Source of the DNA: Mycobacterium montefiorense | GTDB lineage: Bacteria > Actinomycetota > Actinomycetes > Mycobacteriales > Mycobacteriaceae | Direction of reading: 5' to 3' | NCBI RefSeq assembly: GCF_003112775.1 | Contig: NZ_BFCH01000011.1 | Location: 1 to 62,037, forward strand | Length of the DNA: 62,037 bases | Shown here: positions 51,562 through 62,037 of the stretch, in pieces | How positions within the stretch are numbered: the stretch's first letter is position 1 | How the letters are laid out: each line of letters starts with the position of its first letter | Position numbers and translations under genes: made by a program | Notes under the pieces: generated by a model | The model's input: the letters and a program-made list of their open reading frames with translations, nothing else | The model's database searches: none | Told to the model about the DNA's origin: nothing

Positions 51562-52500
51562 ATGAGTAATCTAGATGTGTTGTGCGCCGTCAGTCGTAGT
51601 TCCGGTTGGCTAGATGTCGGTAATCAGCATAGGATTAGATGGTGGGATAGCGGAATCGGCGACGGACCAACTATGGTAATCGTGCATGGAGGTCCGGGAG
51701 GGCGTAGTGGGCCTCGACATCGCAATCTGGTCGACTTAACGCGATGGCGTGTAATTCAATACGACCAGCGTGGATGTGGCAACTCGACTCCTCGCGGTCA
51801 GTACAGCCACAATACTTTCGACGATCTGGTTGATGACCTTGAACGGCTTCGCCTACATCTGCGGGTACGAAGTTGGGTTGTCTTAGGCTTTTCGTGGGGG
51901 ACAACGATTGCCTTGGCATGGGCATCTCGATACGGTAGTTCTGGTCACGCGCTAATACTGAGTGGAGTCTATCTCGGTCGTAGATGCGACCTAGCAATAG
52001 GGCGTCCGCATCCCCAGGTGCCCTTCGCCGCATGGAAAGATGTAGTGGCCAACATCGCCGAGAATGAGCGGAATCGGGTGGCAGCTGCTTATTTATCCAG
52101 ATTCCGGGACCGTACTCACCCAGACCACCGTGGTGCCATCCGACGCTGGATCGCACTTGATGGCGCGGTCAGCGGATTGCCCTACGCACCCGATACCATC
52201 GTTGTAGAACCAGGAATGGGCGAATCGCTGTCGATCGAAGCACATTACGTGGCCCACGACTTTTTTTTACCAGTTGACGGAGTTATTCCGCTCATTAAAT
52301 CGATACCTACTGCTATGCAGATCCATGTAGCACAGGGGTTGAATGATAGCGCGTGCCGCGAGAGTGCTATCGCACTGAACATGGCGCGGACCATCAAATT
52401 GACCTGGGTTTTGGCGGGACATTCGGTCTTAAACCCGAAACTGACTTCCGCTGTATTTGACAGCACTGAATATGTCCGTTTAACAATGGACTGTTTATGA
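51562..52500 (+). CDS. Alpha/beta-hydrolase of the proline iminopeptidase (S33) family, RiPP cluster
   Basis: A 312-residue hydrolase with the full proline iminopeptidase signature: oxyanion-hole HGGPGG (42-47), YDQRGCGNSTPRG (67-79), nucleophile Ser111 in GFSWGTT, likely Asp262 (LNDSAC) and His287 (AGHSV). It is therefore probably catalytically active. In the cluster it could trim N-terminal residues, cleave the follower or modify the macrocycle; the bottromycin cluster also has an alpha/beta-hydrolase (BotH, an epimerase). It shares ATGA with the methyltransferase. Confidence 0.88.
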   Translation: MSNLDVLCAVSRSSGWLDVGNQHRIRWWDSGIGDGPTMVIVHGGPGGRSGPRHRNLVDLTRWRVIQYDQRGCGNSTPRGQYSHNTFDDLVDDLERLRLHLRVRSWVVLGFSWGTTIALAWASRYGSSGHALILSGVYLGRRCDLAIGRPHPQVPFAAWKDVVANIAENERNRVAAAYLSRFRDRTHPDHRGAIRRWIALDGAVSGLPYAPDTIVVEPGMGESLSIEAHYVAHDFFLPVDGVIPLIKSIPTAMQIHVAQGLNDSACRESAIALNMARTIKLTWVLAGHSVLNPKLTSAVFDSTEYVRLTMDCL

Positions 52501-53438
52501 TCGCTCATTCGAATTCGCGTCAAATCGAGGTCGACACGTATAACCAAGTGCATACTACCGGGTTCGGTGCGGCCGGTAAGGTATGTTCGTGGCTTGAGTC
52601 CACCCCTGCGTGTCTAAATCAATATTTCCTGCTTCGTCATCGAGATGAAACGTGGTTGGGAAGGAAGATACTCACTCACGATTCGAGAGGCTATAGGATT
52701 TCTAGCATTCTAGCTCCCCATATGATCGCTGGAATATACCTTGGAAGTCAGGTTGACAACTGTGGTGTCACTTTCCACTATCGCGCAGCCCATAAAGCGG
52801 AACGCTTGAATATATTTAGGGGCGCAGATCCTCTCGCGACCGAGATTATTTTTCCTTATCCGCTCCTCGACAATGCCGGAAACGAATACGTTAGCCCTTC
52901 GGGCGAATGGGACGAAAATCTTACTCTTATAAACGGTTTAGACGCCGATGAACTGCATTTGCGCGAGCATGGTTTTAATCTAGCCGAGAAGTTCCTCGTT
53001 CCGGGTTCGGTTATTTATGATCCGGCCTGCTCGACAGGTACCTACCTGGGCTCGCTTAGTCGATACTTCCCTAACTGTAATTTCATTGGGTCAGATCGAT
53101 CGTTTGCGATGACGCAGCGTGCTGCGGAGAAAATTCCACGTGTATTCGTTGCCGATGCTGGCAATGCCCCTATCGCGAACGGTAGTATCGATTTGCTTAT
53201 TCTGAGATTTCTTAACGCGGAAGTAATGCCTAGGACGATTGCCGGTGACCTATTTATCCAGCTATCGAACCTCGTGTCTCCGAGGGGCCGTATATTTATG
53301 TTCGGCCACACTCCGCTGCTGCTGGACGTTTCCTCGGCGGCTCACGCAGCTAATTTGCAGATTGAAAGCCAAATTGGTGTAGAACCCCGCTCAGCAGGAA
53401 TTTTTCAATTTTACCAACTGGGTCGCGGTGCTACGTGA
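52497..53438 (+). CDS. SAM-dependent class I methyltransferase, RiPP cluster
   Basis: A 313-residue protein. The C-terminal Rossmann methyltransferase starts at about 170, with motif I YDPACSTGTY (174-183), an acidic residue at the end of strand 2 (Asp200 in GSDRS) and a VADAGNAPIANGSIDLLILRF segment. The N-terminal 160 residues form an unrecognised domain with GVTFHYRAAHKAERL. It probably methylates a carboxylate, hydroxyl or amine on the peptide. It overlaps both neighbours by 4 nt (ATGA, GTGA). Base composition is low in G+C. Confidence 0.85.
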   Translation: MIAHSNSRQIEVDTYNQVHTTGFGAAGKVCSWLESTPACLNQYFLLRHRDETWLGRKILTHDSRGYRISSILAPHMIAGIYLGSQVDNCGVTFHYRAAHKAERLNIFRGADPLATEIIFPYPLLDNAGNEYVSPSGEWDENLTLINGLDADELHLREHGFNLAEKFLVPGSVIYDPACSTGTYLGSLSRYFPNCNFIGSDRSFAMTQRAAEKIPRVFVADAGNAPIANGSIDLLILRFLNAEVMPRTIAGDLFIQLSNLVSPRGRIFMFGHTPLLLDVSSAAHAANLQIESQIGVEPRSAGIFQFYQLGRGAT

Positions 53439-54700
53439 CAACCGTCGACAATCAAGGGATACGTCTGCCTAGGGTACTGCGCCCATTGCGGCACCGTGAC
53501 TATCTGCTGCTGACTGTGGGGCTCGCGGTTACACTGCTGGGCGCCGGGATGTCGACGGTGGCGCTGTTCTGGCAGATCATCGCCATGGGAGGTGGGCCGG
53601 CGCAGGTCTCCCTCGTGATGACCGTGTGCGGTCTTGGGCTTTTGGCCACACTGCTGCCGGCCGGTGTCGCTGCCGATCGGCTGCCCCGGCTGTGGGTGAT
53701 GCGGGTTTCGCTTGTGGCGCAAGCGATTCTACTACTGGTGCTCGGCTGGCTAACGGTGACCGATCGGGTCCAGATCTGGCACTTTGGGTTGGCCGGTCTG
53801 ATCCTTGGGATCGCCGAAGGCATGTACTTCCCTTCGTACACAGCCCTGCTGCCATCGCTGCTCCCAGCCGAGGACCTGTTATCGGCCAATGGGACTGGGG
53901 GCGTATTACGACCGGGGCTACAGCTCGCCGCCGGGCCAGCGCTTGGTGCTTTCGTAGTGAAGCTCTGGTCGACCGGCAGCGCCTTCCTGACACAAGGCGT
54001 GTTGATGGTCGTCGCGGTGCTGATGCTGTCGTTGATGCGCACCGGTTCCTCGAAGCCGATTCTCGATGGTGAAAATCGCGGAACGGCGGTGGCGGACCTG
54101 CTGGAAGGCGCGCGCTACATGGTGCGCACCAGCTGGTTCTTCGCCACCCTGCTTTTCGCCAATGGTTACGTGTTGGTCGTGATCGGACCCATTGAGGTGC
54201 TGGTGCCCTTCATACTTCGCGACCTGGGCGGTGGTCCTGGCACCCAGGCTATGGTGCTGGCGATCTTCGGCATCGCCGGGGCGGTCGGGGCGATCACGGT
54301 GTCCTCGCTGTTTCTCGCGCGGCGCTACCTGACGGTGATGCTGGCCATGTGGGGGTTGGGTTCGTTACCGCTCATCGTGGTGGGGCAGACCCACTCGATC
54401 TGGATCATTGTGGCGTCCAGTGTGGTGGTCGGCGCTACCGGTCAGGCCGCTCAGGTGATCTGGGGCACGCTGTTGCAGCGGCGAATGCCGCCGGAAATGC
54501 TGGGTCGGGCATCCAGTCTCAACTTCTTCGTCGGACTGGTGATGATGCCGGCCTCATACGCGTTAGCCGTTCCGGCGGCGCAGCTGATGGGTGTTGCCGG
54601 GGTGTTCGTCATCGCGGCGGTGACACCCGCCGTCCTTTCGGTCATCGTGCATGTTGCGGCTCGGTTGGGCCGAGACGAAATTGCGCACTCTCTGCAGTAA
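53435..54700 (+). CDS. MFS exporter, probable product efflux/self-resistance
   Basis: A 421-residue 12-helix major facilitator of the EntS/MFS_3 type. Helices start at about residue 22 (HRDYLLLTVGLAVTLLGAG), with AADRLPRLWVMR as the A-motif loop between helices 2 and 3 and a cytoplasmic loop near 195-215. The start GTG 53435 overlaps the methyltransferase stop. Its G+C content is like the core genome, unlike the three preceding genes, so it may have been recruited separately. Expected role: export of the mature peptide and immunity. Confidence 0.88.
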   Translation: MTTVDNQGIRLPRVLRPLRHRDYLLLTVGLAVTLLGAGMSTVALFWQIIAMGGGPAQVSLVMTVCGLGLLATLLPAGVAADRLPRLWVMRVSLVAQAILLLVLGWLTVTDRVQIWHFGLAGLILGIAEGMYFPSYTALLPSLLPAEDLLSANGTGGVLRPGLQLAAGPALGAFVVKLWSTGSAFLTQGVLMVVAVLMLSLMRTGSSKPILDGENRGTAVADLLEGARYMVRTSWFFATLLFANGYVLVVIGPIEVLVPFILRDLGGGPGTQAMVLAIFGIAGAVGAITVSSLFLARRYLTVMLAMWGLGSLPLIVVGQTHSIWIIVASSVVVGATGQAAQVIWGTLLQRRMPPEMLGRASSLNFFVGLVMMPASYALAVPAAQLMGVAGVFVIAAVTPAVLSVIVHVAARLGRDEIAHSLQ

Positions 54701-54877
54701 GCAGTGCGTTCGCGGCCAGCGCAAGCGCCCATCGAGTTCGAGGTAGAGCCGCAGCACACCTCGGACGATCAGACGCTCAGCGACCGCCTGATTAGGTTCA
54801 TTCTGCTGGTGATCCCCGATGGACGCTCTCGCCGAGACGGCTTCCGAAACACCAAGTTGCGCTTGACTCCCAGATGC
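54701..54877. other. Right boundary of the accessory island, no gene recognised
   Basis: 177 bp between the MFS stop and the trpD stop. On the minus strand one frame is open throughout and reads like the end of a protein ([20 protein letters not shown]), but it has no start and no recognised relative. It looks like debris from an earlier gene. No inverted copy of the left-edge repeats is visible here. Confidence 0.4.
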
Positions 54878-56735
<1,858 letters not shown>

Positions 56736-56764
56736 GCCGGCGCTAGACGAACAGGAGTGCTCGG

Positions 56765-57628
56765 TTGAAGAAGTTGGGATTCACCCGATCCCGCGGCCGC
56801 AAGCCGCAGAGTCAGCCCCGCAAGCAAGAGCAGTCGCGGCGGCGTCTTCGCCGCCGGCTGTCCGGTGGCCTGCTGTTGATGATCGCGCTGACCATCTCCG
56901 GCGGACTGGCCGCTGTGCTGACCCCCACCCCCCAGGTGGCCGTCGCCGACGAGTCGTCGTCGGCGCTGCTGCGCACCGGCAAGCAGCTGTTCGACACCTC
57001 ATGCGTGTCCTGCCACGGCGCCAACCTGCAGGGTGTGCCCGACCACGGGCCCAGCCTGGTCGGCGTCGGCGAGGCGGCCGTCTACTTCCAGGTGTCCAGC
57101 GGCCGGATGCCGGCCATGCGCGGCGAGGCGCAAGCACCGCGTAAGGAACCGATCTTCGACGAGGGTCAGATCGATGCGCTGGGCGCATTCGTCCAGGCCA
57201 ACGGTGGTGGCCCCACTGTGGTGCGCAACCCGGATGGCAGTCTCGCGATGCACTCGCTGCGCGGCACCGACCTGGGCCGCGGCGGCGACCTGTTCCGGCT
57301 GAACTGCGCCTCGTGCCACAACTTCACCGGTAAGGGCGGTGCCCTGTCGTCAGGCAAGTTCGCGCCCGATCTGGGCGAGGCCAATGAGCAGCAGATCCTC
57401 ACCGCGATGATGACCGGCCCGCAGAACATGCCGAAGTTCTCCGACCGGCAGCTGTCCTTCGAGGCCAAGAAGGACATCATCGGCTACGTCAAGGGCGTCT
57501 CCGAGGAGCGTTCGCAAGGCGGCTATGGCCTCGGCGGCTTCGGACCCGCGCCCGAGGGCATGGCGATGTGGATCATCGGGATGGTCGCCGCCATCGGGCT
57601 GGCACTGTGGATTGGGGCGCGAGCATGA
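56765..57628 (+). CDS. qcrC: Dihaem cytochrome c subunit QcrC of the bcc complex
   Basis: A 287-residue membrane-anchored cytochrome with two c-type haem motifs (CVSCH and CASCH), an N-terminal basic stretch and anchor, and a C-terminal membrane helix ([18 protein letters not shown]). It carries electrons to subunit II of the oxidase in the fused supercomplex. The start is TTG 56765. It overlaps qcrA by 4 nt. Confidence 0.96.
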   Translation: MKKLGFTRSRGRKPQSQPRKQEQSRRRLRRRLSGGLLLMIALTISGGLAAVLTPTPQVAVADESSSALLRTGKQLFDTSCVSCHGANLQGVPDHGPSLVGVGEAAVYFQVSSGRMPAMRGEAQAPRKEPIFDEGQIDALGAFVQANGGGPTVVRNPDGSLAMHSLRGTDLGRGGDLFRLNCASCHNFTGKGGALSSGKFAPDLGEANEQQILTAMMTGPQNMPKFSDRQLSFEAKKDIIGYVKGVSEERSQGGYGLGGFGPAPEGMAMWIIGMVAAIGLALWIGARA

Positions 57629-58809
57629 GCTCGGAAAGCACCGGGGTCGGTAAAGGCCCAGAGCCGGACCAGGCCGCACTGGCCGCGATGTCCAACCAAG
57701 AACTGCTCGAGCTCGGCGGCAAGATCGACGGCGTCGAGACCGTCTTCAAGGAGCCTCGCTGGCCGGTCGAGGGCACCAAGGCCGAGAAGCGCGCCGAGCG
57801 CGGCGTGGCCCTGTGGCTTTTGCTGGGCGGCGGTTTCGGGCTGGCGCTGCTACTGATTTTCCTGTTCTGGCCGTGGCAGTACAAGGCGAATGAAGAAGCC
57901 GGCAACTTCCTGTACTCGCTGGCCACTCCGCTATACGGCCTGACCTTTGGGGCGTCGGTTCTGTCGATCGCTATCGGTGCGATCCTGTATCAGAAACGGT
58001 TTATCCCGGAAGAGATTTCGATTCAGGACCGCCATGACGGGGCGTCCCGCGACATCGACCGCAAGACCGTCGTGGCCAACCTGACCGACGCCTACCAGAC
58101 GTCGACGATCGGGCGCCGGAAGCTGATCGGGGCATCGTTCGGCCTAGGCATGGGCGCGTTCGGTCTCGGCACCCTGGTGGCGTTTGCCGGCGGCCTGATC
58201 AAGAACCCGTGGAAGCCGGTTGTGCCCACCGCCGACGGCCTCAAAGCGGTGCTGTGGACATCGGGCTGGACCCCGCGCTTCCACGGCGAGACGATCTATC
58301 TGGCGCGCGCGACGGGGGCCACCTCCGGGGCGCCGTTCGTCAAAATGCGCCCCGAGGACATGGACGCCGGGGGGATGGAGACCGTGTTCCCGTGGCGGGA
58401 GTCCGACGGTGACGGCACCACGACCGAGTCGCACGAAAAACTGATCACCATCAAGATGGGCGTGCGCAACCCGGTGATGCTGATCCGGATCCGGCCCACC
58501 GACATGCCGAGGATGGTCAAACGTCAGGGCCAGGAGAGCTTCAACTTCGGCGAGTTCTTCGCCTACACCAAGGTCTGCTCGCACCTGGGCTGCCCGTCGT
58601 CGCTGTACGAACAGCAGTCGTACCGAATCCTGTGCCCTTGCCACCAATCGCAGTTCGACGCATTGCATTTCGCCAAGCCGATCTTCGGCCCGGCCGCCCG
58701 TGCGTTGGCGCAGCTGCCGATCACCATCGACTCAAACGGGTATCTGGTTGCCAACGGTGACTTCATCGAGCCCGTCGGTCCTGCATTCTGGGAGAGGACG
58801 ACAACATGA
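57625..58809 (+). CDS. qcrA: Rieske iron-sulfur protein QcrA
   Basis: The 394-residue actinobacterial Rieske protein has three N-terminal membrane helices and a C-terminal Rieske domain with CSHLGC and CPCHQSQF ligating the 2Fe-2S cluster. It accepts electrons from menaquinol. I chose ATG 57625 overlapping the qcrC stop; the open frame to 57568 is inside qcrC. It overlaps qcrB by 4 nt. Confidence 0.96.
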   Translation: MSSESTGVGKGPEPDQAALAAMSNQELLELGGKIDGVETVFKEPRWPVEGTKAEKRAERGVALWLLLGGGFGLALLLIFLFWPWQYKANEEAGNFLYSLATPLYGLTFGASVLSIAIGAILYQKRFIPEEISIQDRHDGASRDIDRKTVVANLTDAYQTSTIGRRKLIGASFGLGMGAFGLGTLVAFAGGLIKNPWKPVVPTADGLKAVLWTSGWTPRFHGETIYLARATGATSGAPFVKMRPEDMDAGGMETVFPWRESDGDGTTTESHEKLITIKMGVRNPVMLIRIRPTDMPRMVKRQGQESFNFGEFFAYTKVCSHLGCPSSLYEQQSYRILCPCHQSQFDALHFAKPIFGPAARALAQLPITIDSNGYLVANGDFIEPVGPAFWERTTT

Positions 58810-60455
58810 GTCCGAAACTGAGTCCCCCGAACATCGGTGACGTCCTGGCCGGCCAGGGCGAGGCAGTCGACTCCCGCTATCACCCGTCGGCGGCGGTGCG
58901 CAGACAGCTCAACAAGGTCTTCCCGACGCACTGGTCGTTCCTGCTCGGCGAGATCGCGATGTACAGCTTCTTCGTGCTGCTGATCACCGGCGTGTACCTG
59001 ACGCTGTTCTTCGACCCGTCGATGGTCGACGTCACCTACAACGGCGTCTACCAACCACTGCGCGGCGTCGAGATGTCGCGGGCCTACCAGTCGGCACTCG
59101 ACATCTCTTTCGAGATCCGTGGCGGTTTGTTCGTCCGTCAGATCCACCACTGGGCGGCGTTGATGTTCTCCGCGTCGATCATGGTGCACCTGGCGCGCAT
59201 CTTCTTCACCGGCGCGTTCCGCCGGCCCCGCGAGGCGAACTGGGTGATCGGCTCGCTGCTGCTGATCCTGTCGATGTTCGAGGGCTACTTCGGCTACTCG
59301 CTGCCCGACGACCTGCTGTCGGGTATCGGTCTGCGGGCCGCGCTCTCGTCGATCACGCTGGGAATGCCGGTGATGGGAACCTGGCTGCACTGGGCACTGT
59401 TCGGCGGTGACTTCCCCGGCACCATCCTGATACCCCGGATGTACGCCCTGCACATCCTGTTGATTCCGGGCATCATCCTGGCCTTGATCGGGATGCACCT
59501 GGCCATGGTGTGGTTCCAGAAGCACACTCAGTTCCCCGGCCCGGGTCGCACCGAGCACAACGTTGTCAGCGTCCGCGTGATGCCGGTGTTCGCGGTCAAG
59601 TCCGGCGCGTTCTTCGCCGCGATCGTTGGCGTGCTCGGCCTGATGGGCGGCCTGCTACAGATCAACCCGATCTGGAACCTGGGCCCCTACAAGCCATCTC
59701 AGGTGTCGGCCGGATCGCAGCCTGACTTCTACATGATGTGGACGGAAGGCCTGGCGCGTATCTGGCCGCCGTGGGAGTTCTACTTCTGGCACCACACGAT
59801 TCCCGCCGTGGTTTGGGTGGCGCTGATCATGGGTGGGGTCTTCATCCTGCTGATCATCTACCCGTTCCTGGAGAAGCGGTTCAGCGGCGACTATGCGCAC
59901 CACAACCTGCTGCAGCGGCCGCGGGATGTCCCGGTGCGCACCTCGATCGGTGCGATGGCGATCGCCTTCTACATGCTGCTGACGCTGTGCGCGATGAACG
60001 ACATCATCGCGTTCACCTTCCATATCTCGTTGAACGCGACGACGTGGATCGGGCGCATCGGAATGGTGATCCTGCCGCCGTTCGTCTTCTTCATCACCTA
60101 CCGGTGGTGCATTGGTCTGCAGCGCAGCGACCGCGCGCTGCTCGAGCACGGTGTCGAGACCGGCATCATCAAGCGGCTGCCGCACGGTGCCTACATCGAG
60201 CTGCACCAGCCACTCGGCCCGGTCGATGACCACGGCCACCCGCTACCCCTGGAGTACCAGGGGGCGCCGGTGCCCAACAAGATGAACAAGCTGGGCTCGG
60301 CCGGTTCGCCGGGTAGCGGCAGCTTCTTGTTCGCCGACCCGGTGTCCGAGGACACCGCGCTACGCGAGGCAGCCCACTCCGCTGAGCAACGCGCCCTGAC
60401 CGCGCTGCGCGAGCGTCAAGGCAGCACCAACGGATCCACGAACGGCGAGCACTAG
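58806..60455 (+). CDS. qcrB: Cytochrome b subunit QcrB
   Basis: A 549-residue cytochrome b with eight or more membrane helices and the haem-ligand His residues (for example [15 protein letters not shown]). It holds the quinol oxidation site targeted by telacebec-type inhibitors in M. tuberculosis. A C-terminal hydrophilic extension ends in a Ser/Thr/Asn/Gly-rich stretch. It converges with the DUF5994 gene; their stops share a CTAG. Confidence 0.97.
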   Translation: MSPKLSPPNIGDVLAGQGEAVDSRYHPSAAVRRQLNKVFPTHWSFLLGEIAMYSFFVLLITGVYLTLFFDPSMVDVTYNGVYQPLRGVEMSRAYQSALDISFEIRGGLFVRQIHHWAALMFSASIMVHLARIFFTGAFRRPREANWVIGSLLLILSMFEGYFGYSLPDDLLSGIGLRAALSSITLGMPVMGTWLHWALFGGDFPGTILIPRMYALHILLIPGIILALIGMHLAMVWFQKHTQFPGPGRTEHNVVSVRVMPVFAVKSGAFFAAIVGVLGLMGGLLQINPIWNLGPYKPSQVSAGSQPDFYMMWTEGLARIWPPWEFYFWHHTIPAVVWVALIMGGVFILLIIYPFLEKRFSGDYAHHNLLQRPRDVPVRTSIGAMAIAFYMLLTLCAMNDIIAFTFHISLNATTWIGRIGMVILPPFVFFITYRWCIGLQRSDRALLEHGVETGIIKRLPHGAYIELHQPLGPVDDHGHPLPLEYQGAPVPNKMNKLGSAGSPGSGSFLFADPVSEDTALREAAHSAEQRALTALRERQGSTNGSTNGEH

Positions 60456-60967
60456 CTACAGCTGGCGGCGCGCTGCTGTTGAGCGGCCCGCAGGATGGAG
60501 CCCGCGGTCGCAAAGGCGGGCTTATCCCGGTCGGCGGCGCCAACCGGGAGATTGGCGGCGCAACGCAACACCATCAGGGCGAGCGTGCTGTAGGTCGCAT
60601 ACGGAATGATCAGCAGGTTGATCTGTTTGTCGCCGCCGCTGATAGTCATCACGTGCTGGCGCTTTTGTTCCCATCCCGGCCAGTTGAAGTCGGGCGGTCG
60701 TTGCAGCGGTTGCCAATTGACGTTGATGGCCGTGATGTCCCCCAGCATGGGAGTCAGGATTGCAATCAGGTCAGGCAATTCATTGGTCATGCGATCTGCG
60801 TGTGGCCACCAGGCGCCGTCGATGACGCGGCCAAGCTCACTGGCTACCGACAGCCGGACGGCACCGGCTCTGCCTCGACCGCCGGACGGACGGGTCATCG
60901 CAGACGTCGCCGGCCCACGATGGGCGGGGCTGCACAATTCACGGGCATTCCCTTCGCTGTCGACCAC
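60452..60967 (-). CDS. DUF5994 family protein
   Basis: The 171-residue protein contains the DUF5994 core: [20 protein letters not shown], then [20 protein letters not shown] and [20 protein letters not shown]. Function is unknown; members are common in mycobacteria. The start may be GTG 60967 or ATG 60898; the first 22 residues are not conserved in type. It is probably an independently expressed single gene. Confidence 0.75.
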   Translation of the reverse strand: MVDSEGNARELCSPAHRGPATSAMTRPSGGRGRAGAVRLSVASELGRVIDGAWWPHADRMTNELPDLIAILTPMLGDITAINVNWQPLQRPPDFNWPGWEQKRQHVMTISGGDKQINLLIIPYATYSTLALMVLRCAANLPVGAADRDKPAFATAGSILRAAQQQRAASCS

Positions 60968-61059
60968 TTGACGCTACGCGACAGGTGGACGGCTAACGAC
61001 CTGCCCCATCGGTGACAGCCACGGGTCGCCGAATTGCGCGCCTGCCGTGCGGAAGCCAA

Positions 61060-61692
61060 CTAGCCGGCGGCGACCTCGCGCCGCAGCTGCCGAACGAAAA
61101 ACCACTCGACCGCAGGCATCGCCGCGGTGACCACACCGGCCAGCCCGTAGAAGACCCACGATGGGCCGTCGTGCCCGACGGCCATCGAATAGGTCGCCGC
61201 GGCAACGGCAATCAGCGCGATGCCCATCGCGCCCGTCAAAACAACGGTGCCGCGCAACCAGATTCGGTCCACGGCCTCGCCGGACCAGTCCCCTGCCGAG
61301 CCGACCGCCTGGCCCCGCTGCTGGCGGACTCGCTCGACGACGGTGCGCGTTGCGGGTTGTTTGGTCTGCGGGCGCCCCTGCAGAGCAGTCGACCGAACCA
61401 CCGGCGGCTCGCCCCTGGTCATTCGGCGTGCTCGCAGCAGCACCGGAACGGCCCCGGCGATGATCAACGCGGACACGATGATGACGGCATACAACACCCA
61501 CGGCGTGCTGTGGGTGTTCCTGGCCGCGCTGTGCAAGCCCCCGCCCAGATCGGCCAGTGCGACGGCAGCAGCCACACTGACGCCCAGCAACAGCAACCAG
61601 ATCGCGGCGCAGGTGCCCAGCAGGAGCCGATCGATGACGTCCGGCGGAACGGTATCGGACCCGCGCCGGTACGCGGAATATCTGCTGACCAT
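61060..61692 (-). CDS. Membrane protein of Rv2197c type
   Basis: A 210-residue protein with four predicted membrane segments in two pairs (about 22-43, 60-82, 142-164 and 170-190) separated by an Arg/Gln-rich loop. It starts [16 protein letters not shown] 61692 shares its ATGA with the mmpS3 stop, so the pair is translationally coupled. Function unknown; the position next to qcrB and ctaC genes is conserved. Confidence 0.82.
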   Translation of the reverse strand: MVSRYSAYRRGSDTVPPDVIDRLLLGTCAAIWLLLLGVSVAAAVALADLGGGLHSAARNTHSTPWVLYAVIIVSALIIAGAVPVLLRARRMTRGEPPVVRSTALQGRPQTKQPATRTVVERVRQQRGQAVGSAGDWSGEAVDRIWLRGTVVLTGAMGIALIAVAAATYSMAVGHDGPSWVFYGLAGVVTAAMPAVEWFFVRQLRREVAAG

Positions 61693-62037
61693 CAGCAGCT
61701 CGTCTGCGGTTGGTCGGTGTTGTTCGACGACAGCACCGTCCCGTCGCTGGTGGTGATCGAGCAATTGAGCCTGCTGACCCGGAAAAGGCTGGACGCCTGG
61801 ACGGAGCCGACGTCGGATTGCGAGATCGGCGTCACCGTCATCGACCACGGGATGTACACGTTGTGCTGCGTGCGCGACCGGCCGGAGGCGTCGACGTAGG
61901 TCACCGAGATGATGTCGCCCGGTGCTTTGGTCCCGGTCACCGAATAGGTGACCTGCCGTGGACCGGCCGGCGTTGTCGTCGGCGGCGGCGCGGGCGGGGC
62001 CGCGGTTGCCGAGGTTGTGCCCGGCGGTGGTGCGGGG
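61692..62037 (-). CDS. mmpS3: MmpS3 membrane protein, 3' part only
   Basis: The C-terminal 114 residues of an MmpS-family protein: a Pro/Thr-rich linker, then the conserved domain with [24 protein letters not shown], an NVYIPWSMT segment and [11 protein letters not shown]. The N-terminal part, including the membrane helix, is outside the window. MmpS3 has no MmpL partner and the gene lies in the conserved block before ctaF. Confidence 0.85.
   Translation of the reverse strand, partial: PAPPPGTTSATAAPPAPPPTTTPAGPRQVTYSVTGTKAPGDIISVTYVDASGRSRTQHNVYIPWSMTVTPISQSDVGSVQASSLFRVSRLNCSITTSDGTVLSSNNTDQPQTSC

Noticed and set aside
49574..54700. Lasso peptide, lanthipeptide or thiopeptide assignment for the cluster
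   Set aside because: No lasso B/C proteins, Lan enzymes, cycloaddition enzyme or E1-like partner is present, and the precursor has no Cys.

Overview
The window reads as chromosome of a slow-growing Mycobacterium. The evidence is high G+C, a PE_PGRS gene at the left edge, and a gene order that matches, almost gene for gene, the block that M. tuberculosis numbers Rv2143 to Rv2198c. Most of it is conserved core genome; three stretches are accessory.

Layout. 1-571 is the 5' part of a PE_PGRS gene (minus strand), followed by a poorly coding gap and a phosphoribosyltransferase. From 2017 to 24439 nearly everything lies on the minus strand: the division and cell-wall (dcw) cluster, in transcription order DUF3040 membrane protein, mraZ, rsmH (mraW), ftsL-like gene, pbpB, murE, murF, mraY, murD, ftsW, murG, murC, ftsQ, ftsZ, yfiH, yggS, sepF, yggT, wag31 and a small membrane protein. 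Many neighbours overlap by 4 nt (ATGA or GTGA). A 10-bp-spaced array of TGGGG boxes sits in front of mraZ and a second GTGGGG array lies farther upstream. Then come a GNAT acetyltransferase, lppM, a MetF-like reductase gene, idsA2, mptA, the DNA-binding protein/pknL divergent pair, aroG, an RNase AS gene, lipomannan and phospholipid genes (Rv2180c-Rv2182c types, pimB'), an ArsA-type ATPase, two SRPBCC proteins, fadD15, ripC, an exonuclease/GIY-YIG protein, trpD, ctaE-qcrCAB, a DUF5994 protein, an Rv2197c-like membrane protein and the 3' part of mmpS3.

Accessory stretch A (31652-33823), between pknL and aroG, holds a frameshifted TetR remnant, an FAD-dependent oxidoreductase and a SnoaL-like gene that appears truncated by a single TGA. 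Accessory stretch B (about 49191-54877), between the exonuclease gene and trpD, is the main discovery. It is an AT-richer island with mobile-element-like repeats at its left edge and a complete-looking RiPP (ribosomally made, modified peptide) cluster: a promoter, a 36-residue precursor gene with a strong ribosome binding site, an attenuator-like hairpin, a stand-alone YcaO enzyme, then a coupled alpha/beta-hydrolase, methyltransferase and MFS exporter operon. The precursor has no obvious leader and begins MGYLAVFN. As I recall it, the bottromycin precursor begins MGPVVVFDC and carries a C-terminal follower instead of a leader; together with the YcaO/hydrolase/methyltransferase/MFS content this suggests an undescribed bottromycin-like, possibly macroamidine-forming, peptide pathway in a mycobacterium. 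That is inference. The cluster lacks the radical-SAM methyltransferases, P450, aminopeptidase and amidohydrolase of true bottromycin clusters. A 73-bp block that includes the YcaO start is repeated just after the YcaO gene, consistent with a lost second YcaO copy or a duplication scar.
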